64,000 bases of DNA from Utricularia gibba (Eukaryota; Streptophyta; Magnoliopsida; Lamiales; Lentibulariaceae), in NCBI GenBank assembly GCA_002189035.1, contig NEEC01000002.1, forward strand, positions 434,001 through 498,000, read 5' to 3'. A program made the translations under genes and the position numbers. Within the stretch, counting starts at the first letter, position 1; every line of letters begins with the position of its first letter. Shown one piece after another: positions 34,087 through 44,591 of the stretch. The notes under the pieces were generated by a model that made no database searches, was not told the origin of the DNA, and worked only from the letters and a program-made list of their open reading frames with translations.

Positions 34087-37000
34087 TCAACAGACTTCTG
34101 TATCGAACTTGAGAGATATCCCCATGCTGAATAGCTCCTGGCACAGCAGCTTAGCCCCGTAAGGCACATTGACTCGGACAACATCCTCGATGGACTCACA
34201 AAAGCGGCAGAAAGGTCCTCGAACTTTCCGGCCACCGAAAACAGGGCGCTGGATCACGTTCACCATGTTCTGGCATTTCCTGCAGATATGCATCTGTGAG
34301 GAGTCACTCAGGGTGAAGAGACGCTCGTGAAGGTTTGCTGCTGCGCCGTGGGCGATCAGGCAGTCGCGCTCCATCTCTCCGAACTTTATACCGCCGAACC
34401 GCTTCCGATCCGCGACAGGCTGTCGCGTCAGTGGGTGAACGGGGCCCGTGTTCCTGAACTTAACCTTGTCTTCAGCCATGTGAGTCAGACGCTGGTAGCA
34501 CGTTGGCCCCATGAAGATGAGAGACTGCACCTTCTCTCCAGTCCGCCCATCGTAGACTCTTTCAGCACCCCACCGCGAGAATCCACGCCTGAAATATGAA
34601 CCATCTGTTCATACCCAGAAGGCAGCGGATTAGGAGAATCTGCAGTGAGAAAAGAAAAGGATGCTTACTTGTGAAGCTGAGCAGTTATATCTTCGACTGC
34701 CGGCGAAGAAAAAGGTGTGGCATATTTCAGTCCCCCTCCAAGTGCGATCCCTTTCCCCAAAGCAGCCTCCAAAAGCTGACCAGGAGTTTGTCGAGAGGGG
34801 AAGGCATGGGGATTTATCACAATGTCCGGAACTATTCCTTGCATTGTAAAAGGAAAATTCTCTTGGGACTCCAGGAACCCCAAGACGCCCTTCTGCCCGT
34901 GCATGCTTGAAAATTTGTCTCCCAGGCAAGGAGAACGAACCTGCACCAATAAGTATCAACCAAGGGATCAATCTACCAATAAAGAAAGAGGCAGAGAAAA
35001 CGGCAAAACACCTAGACACTGGCAGTTTGATGCGAAGTGACATTACCTGACGCAAGGATACAACAGCATGATTATTTCCATCATCATCTGCTGAAAGCAC
35101 AACCTTTTGAACCATGCCTCTTTCCGTATGCTTGAGCTTGATGCTGTGATCCACACCGGTGGCGGAATGCTTACCAATGACGATATCACCGGTTTGGAGA
35201 TTTGCGCCGACATATGGAAGCCCATCATCATCAAGACTGTCAACACGCCCTATCTTGCTTGGTATCTTTCCAAAGCTGATCAAATCATCACCTTTGACCT
35301 TTTTTTTGGTCGATGGATTTTCCGGGTTGTCAATTTTGGCCTTGTAACTCCTAATATGTTCAGATCTGAACATGCCACGCTCCAGAGAAGCACGGTTCAT
35401 GACCAGAGAGTCCTCTTGGTTATAACCAAGGTGAACATTGACAGCAACAATAGCACACTGGCTGTTGAAAAACTGGGGTTGGGCCGTCACTCCTTTGCGA
35501 CGATCAGAGTGATGTAAGCTCTCAAGGCATTCTGACAGTACAGTCCGAAAAAGGGGCCTTTGAGGATAGTACAACTGATGGGTGTTCGTGTCCACTCTAA
35601 TGCTTGGATTGGTGGTTGAAAACCCAATTGCTTGATGAGAATGCTTCTCGGACTGGTATAGAACTCTCCTGGCGTGATCATGATTTGCGAATGGTATAAG
35701 CCCGCAGCTCAGTCCTAACAAGAAGGAGCTATCAAGTTCACAGTGAGTGTACTTGACAGGAGGATTCTCTAATTCGGCCATGAACAGGTACTTTGTTCCC
35801 CATGCCGTTTGGCAATCCTCTTCCTCTTCAGGCCCGATAAGCTCCACTATCCATTATCAAGAAGAGATTGGAAAATGAAGCCCCCCTTCAGATCCTTGAT
35901 TTTCCTCAAATTCTGAACAACTAAAAGAGGACGAAGAATTCTCCAGCATCTGCAAATACACGTACTTCACCATGATTTTTGTCTCTTTTAATTTCAACCT
36001 GAAAGGGAAAAGGCTGAGAAGCTAGAGAACAGCAAGCGTTATTTACAACTGGAGTAGGTAGGAAGGGGGTGATCAAACCTGACAAGGCACCTCCATTTTC
36101 CGGCGTTGACGCCGTAGCTTAGAAACAAATGATGATGAATCTTTGCAGACACCAACTATGTCACCATCAAGAAAGATCTTATGCCTTCCGTCAAGCAAAC
36201 TTGAAGCATCATCAGACAATTGTTCCATTCCACATTCTTGAAATTTTTTAAAGAGAGATCCACGCTCAAGAAGATTAGTACTGACAAGGCCCAGGCTTGC
36301 AAGATTTTTGACCAGTCCACAATTCTCTCCATCCGGTGTAGACAGGAAGCAAATCTTGCCCCAGTGTGATGGATGGCTTGTACCCATGCAAAAAAGAAAC
36401 AAGTAAGATGGCCAGGAAATTGGAAATAAAATCTAATGCATCAAGAAGATTGGCTTCAGAACGTGGTATCCTTAAAACATGAAGGAGTCAAGACTTGAGA
36501 GTAGTTTGTATGTATATCATGAACTTTATAGAGCAACTCACGGGTATCTAGCATCGCCAACTTTTCCAGTGTAAGTTACTTGTTGACGCGTTTTCCTCAT
36601 ATCTGCAACTGCTTGCAAAGGATTTGTCCTCCTAAGAGTAGCCACTACACCTGAAATTCTCTCCATCCTCTTGTAAGGATGAGACCAGGCACCGGTAGAG
36701 AAGGCTCTGGAAAGCCCACTGGTGATGATGGATGCATCCCAATAGTGGTCCATCGACTGCACATCACGTTCCTTGTGCAGATCTCTCTGCATAGCTCGCA
36801 TCATGCGTCTCTCTGCATGCTTGATGTGAATTCTAAGTTCCCGCTCAAGAAGTTCTCCGGCCAGCTCTAACCTCTTGTTCCTAAGGTCATCCCGGTTATC
36901 AACTTTCCTGCGACCCATATAGGCCTCCAACAAGCATTTCACCATGTATCCAAGAAAGCATGCTTTCTGCACTGAGGTTTTGAGATGAGGAAAAAGAAAA

Positions 37001-38642
37001 GATTTCAAGCATTCATCTATTGGCTCTTTTGGTGGGTACTTGCATCTGTCGAGATGCTCCTTTATGAACTTAATTGCATTGCCTGCCTTACGAAAACCAT
37101 CACATTCTTTATCAGCCTCATGAATAGATGCAAGAAGTATGTTCGCAACTGCAGTGTTTCCAACATCCAAATCAATCATCTTTACCACTTCTTTGTCATT
37201 CTTAGCACCCAAGGCAAAAAAAAGAACCCAGATGGGCATTTCTGTGATGAAGTGGACTGTAAGAATCTTTTCCCCATCTACGAAATTGTTTACTCTGGGA
37301 CCCAACTTCAAGTAAACTCTTTTTCTTTTATCACTGCCCGATATGCAACAGTCCAAGTTGGTTCTTTGGAGATCCACAGTCGTTTAAGACATAATTGTTC
37401 CTGGGCAATGAATGTCTGCAACAAAAGTTTTTGAAACAACTTCAGTATTCCATAACAGCTGAAGCCTACTTATTAGTCCACTTTGGGATCAAAGGAACAA
37501 GTAGAAGAATTCTGTTCACCTGAGTTATTTTAGTAACGACATAATTAACAGGAAAAGAAGCCCATCTCTAGACCCTCACCTTCTCAGCACCCTTAATTAT
37601 GAAATACCCACCGTTGTCGAAATCGCAATCCCTTTTCCACTTCGCTTCATCCAGCACAGAACTGAGTTCACCATGACGGGCAGACTCCCAATCATTATTT
37701 CACCATCATGCTCATAAAGTATTTTCTTCTCAAGAAACTCATTTTGGCCAGTTTTGAACTTGTCACTTTTAGACATACCTTCAGTATACACCTGAGATGA
37801 AGTGTATATGAAAATCAATAGAAAAAAAAAGCATGGGAAGCATCTCAGCAAAAATGGGTGCCTAGATGAGGGGATAAACGAAATATCTTTCTATAGCAAA
37901 TAAGAAAACCATAAAAAGTGAAACCGGGGGTAATGATTTAGATTTGAGAAATAATCCAATACTACGAATTGAGAGGAATGATGCCCTGTAAATTCAAATG
38001 CTATTGAAGTTAGGACAGTGTACCTGAATACACATCACATCAAATGCTGACAACATTGTTACACAAGACATCAAGGTAGGTTCCATGAATATGTGAATGA
38101 GAAAATAAAAGAATATGCAAAACATTCACAACCTGAAGATGAGCCTCTACTTTAATCTTCGATGCATAGGTCATGTTCTGAAGACGGGCATGGTGTGGGT
38201 GAAGCTCCAAGATATCTTTAGCACCATCAACCGATACACCTGGCCAGAATACAGGTGGTTCCAGAGTGACCTTACCAAACTTGAGAGAAGCCCTCTTCCA
38301 TTCTCCCTCGCCCTTCTTTGATGGTTCATAGCTCGGATCGATATTAATTTCACCTAGAGACTCAAACAGTTGGTGAATACCATGTTTAATGAACTGATCA
38401 TATGAATTCAGCTGGTGGCTAATCAATCCATGTTGATCAAAAAAAGCTGATGCGGCCTTTCTACAGAAAACTTTAACAACCCCTTCATCCAATTCCTGCA
38501 TGTTATTCCCGAACTCATCATCTGAATCAGAAAAATCAAACTCAATATCTTCATCAATGTCCATTGTAGTGGTGCCATTGAAGAAAATTCCCTTGCTGCC
38601 ACTGGGTCCTGCATCTTCAACTAAATCGTCCCATGCACCCAT
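34087..38642 (-). CDS. NRPD2: Second-largest subunit shared by RNA polymerases IV and V
   Basis: NRPD2/NRPE2 forms half of the active centre of the plant polymerases that make siRNA precursors and scaffold transcripts for RNA-directed DNA methylation. The N-terminal region reads ISHQLNSYDQFIKHGIHQLF and LQNMTYASKIKVEAHLQV. Then come GLSRAFSTGAWSHP, FLSTPDGENCGLVKNL, AVNVHLGYNQEDSLVMNRAS and GDKFSSMHGQKGVLGFLES. The C-terminus has VADRKRFGGIKFGEMERDCL, the zinc-binding CRKC and CRFC pairs, and PYGAKLLCQELFSMGIS. These variants fit Pol IV/V rather than Pol II. At least four exon frames are broken by one base: at 37630-37632, about 37326-37329, about 35942 and about 35850. This could signal a pseudogene, but the same fault affects unrelated neighbours. 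Confidence 0.93.
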
Positions 38643-39332
38643 CTAGCCTGACAAAAAATATTCAGTTTTTCCAGGATAGGATCTTAGGAACGTGAGAGCG
38701 AATTTCAGGGAACAAAATAAGCATGGTAAATAGCTCAGAGGTAACTCACTCTACCGGTTACTTCCCTTCAGAGCTTTCAACAGACTAAACAAGTGCAAAA
38801 AAATGCTAAAAACTCTACAATAAACTCAAATATATTGAAAAAAGTGGCATGCATTTTCAATACTAAAGGAAAAAAGATTTCTAAACACAGAATCATGCAA
38901 GAAAAATCACGACCCATAAACATCGAACAATTGCAGCAGCATTTTAAAATGAGAAAAAACCTACTTAGGAGTGATCACCCAGAATCATCCTGGTTCTGGA
39001 ATCAGAAACATCAATACGAGAACATAACTTACCAGTTTCACGCTCCGTTGGCGGAAGCAGTGAGAAAAGACGAGGAAAAGCCGAGAGATATTTTACTATT
39101 CTACTTTTTCTTCTTCACCTGGAATATTTTCGAAAATGCAGTTTTATTCCCAGATTATTCCCTAAATTACATTCACACCCATGGGCCATTAAGCTATTTA
39201 GAATATGGGCCCACGAAATCTACTCTGAGGCCCATAGCCCACCAGCCTCACCTATAAATTCATGATTCATCGGACTTGGAGCAGAGTGGTGGGTAAAACG
39301 GGACTCTCCTGATCGTTGAGGGCATCGAAAAC
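38643..39332. promoter_or_regulatory. Divergent promoter of NRPD2 and PIRL genes
   Basis: Between about 39182 and 39240 there are four GCCCA/TGGGC motifs (ATGGGCCA, TATGGGCCCAC, AGGCCCATA, TAGCCCAC). TATAAAT (39253-39259) follows, 74-80 bp before the PIRL start. The order site II cluster then TATA is typical of constitutive plant promoters. The left half is AT-rich and should be the NRPD2 leader and promoter. Confidence 0.5.
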
Positions 39333-41270
39333 ATGGATCCCAATCCGAAGAATTTCCCGATTCTCTCCTACGTGATGTCCAAGGTTCCTCCAGTCCTCAA
39401 ACGCTCGCTCTCTGGCGCGGCCAATGCCTCTGATGTGGAGAATCCACCGGAGGTGGAGCTCAAGCCGAAGGAGCCTTATTTTGAGATCACAGAACGGATG
39501 CCTCACCTCAAGAATCCCTCTCTTATTACCGCTATGCGAAGCGCGGTGAGTGACGTCGTGCAGAGTCGATCCACGCTCCAAGCTCTCGGCAAGAGGCCCG
39601 ATCATGAGACCGTCGAGGCGGCGAGGCTCAGGTTATCGCAGATAGAGGCTCATTCGTCGCAGGATTCTGAGGAAATGATGCAGGAGATTGAGATGTACAA
39701 GGCGGTGCTTTCGCTTGATCAGATGCACGATGCGTACGGGAAGATGCTGAGCGAAGCGGAGACGAAGTTAGAGAAAATCTACGAGGCGGCGATGGCGGGA
39801 AGTGAAGTGATCGAGGAGGAGCCCGTGAATGAGGAAGTGGAAATGGATGAGGAAGTGGTACGCATTCTTAAGGAGGCGGAATCGGGTAAAGAGATCAAGG
39901 CTGTGGATTTGTCTGGTAGAAAGTTGAGGATTTTTCCCGAGGCGTTCGGAAAAGTGAAGTCCTTGGTTGTACTAAATTTGTCCAATAATCAGCTGCAGGT
40001 TCATTTACGATTCCAAATTTATATGATTATCGAGATTCTACGCTTAGTTTTCTTGCTTTCCTCTGCTTTTCTCCTCTATCCATTGTGAGGATGACGTGTT
40101 GTTGGTGAGCATATTGCTTCAAGTATGAATGCATGGGCAGCTGCATTTGTTTGCTCTTTGTAGGGCTTCTGCCAAGTTTGCTAATTTGGTTCTTTTCTTT
40201 AGATAGAAAAAAGCAACCATTGCATCCGCAATACCTGAAACATAATTGCAATTTTCTGTTCGAAATCTCGTAAAGGTTGATGATATGCGTTTATACTCTG
40301 GTTTGAAAGTGGAAATTGATGTTTTTGGCATTCTGGAAACTTATGTTGGGGATTGACGTTTGAATCTGATGTTAAATTGATAAAAACAGGTGCTTCCTGA
40401 TTCAATTGCTGGTTTGGAAAATCTCGAGGCACTCCTTCTCTCAGGAAATCTTCTCGAGTCATTGTCTGATTCCATTGGTCTCCTGTTTAAGCTAAAGTTC
40501 TTAGACGTTTCAGGGAACAAGCTTATTGCACTGCCTGACAGTATTTCTCAATGCAGGTGAAATTTTTCCAGTTAAAAATTTACATCTACATCTTCCTTCA
40601 AATTGCTGATACTTGTCACTAACAGGATGCTGGAGGAATTGGATGCAAGCTTCAACAGGCTTACCTATCTTCCAACCAACATTGGGTATGAACTTGTGAA
40701 TCTGAGACGGCTGTCAATCCACCTCAATAAAATTGGCTCTCTTCCTGCATCTATTGGTGAGATGACGTCTTTGCGTGTTTTGGATGTGCACTTCAATGAG
40801 CTTAGTGGACTTCCAGATTCAATCGGAAAGCTGACATGTCTAGAAACCCTTAATCTCAATGGCAACTTCAGTGACCTGACAGAGCTCCCTGATACAATAT
40901 CTGAACTGATCAACCTCAAGGAACTTGATCTGAGTAATAACCAGATTCATGCCTTGCCTGACACCTTTGGATTCCTCCACAGTTTATCAAAGCTGAACTT
41001 GGACCAGAACCCTCTTGTTATACCTCCCAAGGAGATTGTGGCTGAAGGAGCCGATGCTGTTAGGTCTTATATGGTGCAAAGATGGGAAGACATATCCAAG
41101 GAAAATGAGCGCAAAAGCATTGAAATGCAACAGCAATCCGAAGCCGGTTTGTTGATGCGGAGTACCTCGTGGCTGAATAACCTGGTCACCAATGTCGCTG
41201 GTACCGTTTCTGAGTATCTAGGAAGCCCAAAAACGCTAACATGGATCCCTCTCTGAATCAGCAACTGTAG
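39333..41270 (+). CDS. Plant intracellular Ras-group-related leucine-rich repeat protein (PIRL)
   Basis: PIRLs are plant-specific cytosolic LRR proteins related to Shoc2/SUR-8, with roles in pollen development. The N-terminal half is a charged coiled coil ([39 protein letters not shown]). About ten LRRs follow ([57 protein letters not shown]). The C-terminal GVYW-like box is represented by [16 protein letters not shown]. Three exons. As written the frame stops at 41256 after [10 protein letters not shown]. One more A in the A5 run at 41229-41233 gives instead an ending [10 protein letters not shown] with TAG at 41268-41270, which matches the usual PIRL ending. The end coordinate assumes that. 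Confidence 0.92.
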
Positions 41271-41833
41271 CAACTTCAGATCAAATGCTTTTCTCCCATT
41301 AGCTCGGTACAAAAAGATGAAAACCAGTTGTTTCCAAAAGATTCTTCACCGGCGCTCCTGCTTTACCCCTGTAATAAGGAAACCGAGGCACTGGAAGCAT
41401 CCTGTGCTTCACCCTTCGTCCACCGTGCCCTCAAGGTTTGTGTTTTTTGCACCCAAGATCTTGCCCAGTTTTGGGCTATAACTAACATCTTGCTGCCTGA
41501 TTCCTTGTGTTTGTTGCACTTGGTGCGAAGAGATTGATATCAAGAGTCATCCTTCCATTCCGATAGTTAACTGGTTCGTGTCCCGTCATCTACTTGACTC
41601 TTTGATTCTGGGTGTTCGTTTTTGCATCCATCCATCTATCTGTTCCCGGAGGGCGCCGCCCCCGCTTCGAGAACACGATGATGCATTGAGTGCCGTCAGT
41701 GTATCAGTTCCGAAACTTGACCATGAACAGTGCCACCGTTAACCTTAAATATACACGTGATGAAAATGAAATTCTGCGGTTATTATTTCCTATTATTGAA
41801 AACACGTAGACAGGTGAGTAACATGCAAACGAG
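41271..41833. other. Convergent spacer, 3' UTRs of PIRL and CYP71 genes
   Basis: No coding frame is supported. Consistent with two 3' UTRs meeting. Confidence 0.45.
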
Positions 41834-43370
41834 CTAAACCGTGGCAGGTTTAGCAACCAAGCGAAGGGGCACTTTCTTGTGTACTACGATCCCTACCGCT
41901 TCCTCCATATCCACATCCTCGGGCCTCATCCCCACCGGAAGCGCCCAGTCGTACCGCAGGATAAGATTGGCCAGCGCGAGCTCCACGATCTGCAACCCGA
42001 AGTTGATCCCGGGGCAGATCCTCCTACCCGCCCCGAACGGGAGATACCCGAAATGGTGCCCTCTGTAGTCGATTTTGCTCTCAGTAGCGAACCTCTCCGG
42101 CCAGAATACCTCCGGCCTTTCCCAGTACTCGGGGTCCAGGGACAGCGCAGTCGCGTTGATGATCACCCTGGCTTTCTCCGAGATTTCCCATTTTCCGGCG
42201 ATGGTACACCTCCTGGTGGTTTCCCTAGGGAGCAACAACGGCGCCGGTGGATGAAGTCTTAGCGATTCCTTTACCACGAGCTGGAGGTACGTCAGCTTCG
42301 GGAGGTCCTTTTCTTCTATCGCTTCTTTCCCGGTCCCTATTTCTCGGACCTGCTGCTGTAGTTTCTCTAGGATCTCAGGATTTCTCATGAGCTCCGCCAT
42401 CGTCCACACGACAGTCGCGGAGGAGGTATCAGTTCCGGCGACGAAGACGTCCTGCAGGTAAAACCCTGTGAAAACATTCTGTGCATACAGTGAGAAGATG
42501 ATTCTACTCACTACCACTTACGAGGAGAACGCTCTTGATTTGATCCATGTTGAGCTCGATCGTGCGGTGAGGATCCTTTTGGAGCCTCAGCAACACATCC
42601 ACGATATCTTCCTCCGCCGCAGGTTTCTTCCCGCGATGCTCCTCGATCACCTCATCGAAGAACGCATCGAGCTCCTTCTGACATGCAGCGATCTCCTTGT
42701 CCACGCCGTTGACCCTGTTGATGACCCTCAGCCACGGGAAGAAATCCGCGATGTTGAACTCCCCAACCAGCGCCTGCAGCTTCCTTAGGAGCGCCTCAAA
42801 TCGAGCATCGAATCTCCGGCAGAACGCCACGTGGCACACCACCGTGTTGCTGAGGCGGAACGCGGCGGAGCTCAAGTCGACCGGCTTAGAATCTTCTCCT
42901 ATTTTATCCACCATGCTACGCACTTCCCGTTCGCGAACTTTCCCGAAGGACTCCACTCGTTTCACAGTCAGCAGCTCGAGCAGCGCGAGCTTCCTGACCT
43001 CGCGCCAGTACCCGCCGTAGGGCGCGAATGCGATGTCCACGTTTTTGGTAATCTTCTCGAGGGTGTACAACGAGGGCCTGCTAGAGAAGCTCAGATCGTG
43101 GTTCTTGAATATCTCCTGAGCCATTTCAGCCGAAGAGACGACTAGAGTCGGCACGGAGCCGAGCTGGAGGAGCATCAGGCTGCCGTACTTTCTTGAAAGC
43201 TGGAGCAGGGTTTTGTGTGGGGATTTCGTTCCCAGTTGGTGGAGGTTCCCTATGAACGGGAGCTTCGGAGGCGCCGGCGGCTGCCTGGTTTTGCTCCGGC
43301 TGCTCTTCGACCTGAAGAACAGCAACAGCAGAAGCGTGATGAAGGAGATGAAGATGAAGATGGCAGCCAT
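41834..43370 (-). CDS. Cytochrome P450, CYP71 family type
   Basis: An ER-anchored haem monooxygenase of 488 aa, near the usual 500. Exon 1 (42522-43370) starts with a membrane anchor (MAAIFIFISFITLLLLLFF) and the hinge PPAPPKLPFIGNLHQLG. Exon 2 (41834-42451) begins DVFVAGTDTSS, the I-helix oxygen motif. It also has the ExxR region VVKESLRLHPPAPLLLPRE, the PERF motif FWPERF, and the haem loop FGYLPFGAGRRICPG with the Cys ligand near residue 429. The one-intron structure and position match the CYP71 clan. The subfamily and substrate cannot be set from sequence alone; specialised metabolism is likely. It is the only obvious specialised-metabolism gene here, and the frame is intact. Confidence 0.95.
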
Positions 43371-43410
43371 TCTTTGGTGATCCGTGGATGAAGATGCACG
43401 AATTGACAGG

Positions 43411-43418
43411 TATATATA
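43411..43418 (-). promoter_or_regulatory. TATA box of the CYP71 gene
   Basis: TATATATA on the minus strand, about 40 bp before the ATG at 43370. The leader would be very short, but the position and sequence fit a core promoter. Confidence 0.45.
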
Positions 43419-44591
43419 ATCAATCGGCCAAGACGTTTCCCGTAGAGTTTGATTTTTCTTGCAAAAATATTCAAAAAAGTAATATTTTCAATTTGTGGAA
43501 AGTACCGACAACCTTGATCGTGTTTGGTTGCATTTGAGCCTCCATCCATATCCATATATGTTGTCAACGCATGCACCATGTTCTAAGTGTTTTAAAAATA
43601 TATTATTTAATTTAAAACATACATTTATATTGAATATTTTTTTAATAAATTGAAACGGTTCAATAATTTTATTTTTTTAAAAAAATTCAAGTACATAAAA
43701 AGTATTATTTAAATAGAATGCATCCATTTTCTGATTTATTTATAATTTAAATTGAATCGTATCTAGTATGAATTTAATTTATTAATATTTTTATGTGATA
43801 TTCAAATCAAGATGGCCGACTTCAAACGAGATTTCAAACAATATTTAGTAAGCCATGTGAATTATGATGATTTGAATATGAGTTAATGGTGCGCGAATTC
43901 ATCATTTACTCTTGGGATTTCTTCGGGGATTTATTTTAATTTTTTTGATATAATATTTTTTAAATAAAATGACATAAGATATAGTAGGGGAAAATAACTT
44001 AATAAAATTTCGTAGAACCTAAGCTGGTGTTCCAACATAAATCATATATTAGATAATAAATATTTTATATATTAAATATCGAATTTGTATTAGTACATGT
44101 TATTTGAATATTATTTTTTAATACCAAGATCTGGGATAATTTAATATATCTAAATGCAGTTTGGCAGAGGGTTTCTGGTCGTTGGGAGGAAGCCAATACG
44201 CGATGAATCTCAGGCGCCGTGCCGTGTGTGCCGCTGCCTGTGGACAGGAATACGAGGTCGAGGATTGTAGTCGCACCTACATGAATGGACGTGCGACAAT
44301 GCTCCATTGGCTGGCATCATCGCCGTGGTCGCCAGGCAATCGGTTCGGTTTTATGATCATTTGTTTTTCAGTTTGATTTCCTGGATCTGCCGACTGTTAA
44401 ATAACTATGAATCATTGCGATGTGAAATGGATTTACGCTGTGCGGTGGATTGTGGCTTGTGATGCAGATTGAGAACATGGCTGCTTGTAATCTTGTCGGC
44501 AAAAAAAACTGAGGGGTATTTGTTAATGGCGTGTTGCAAGAAAAATGAAACAGTTGCTTGTAGTAGCTTGGGCCCTGTATATGCCTCTTCC
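43419..44591. other. AT-rich spacer between CYP71 and quinolinate synthase
   Basis: About 43590-44160 is highly AT-rich with many T and A runs. A frame at 44161-44376 (plus) starts with TTG and shows no recognised features. No gene is supported. The right end is quinolinate synthase 3' UTR. Confidence 0.4.

Noticed and set aside
44161-44376. 71-codon plus-strand frame
   Set aside because: It starts with TTG in an AT-rich spacer and shows no recognisable features.
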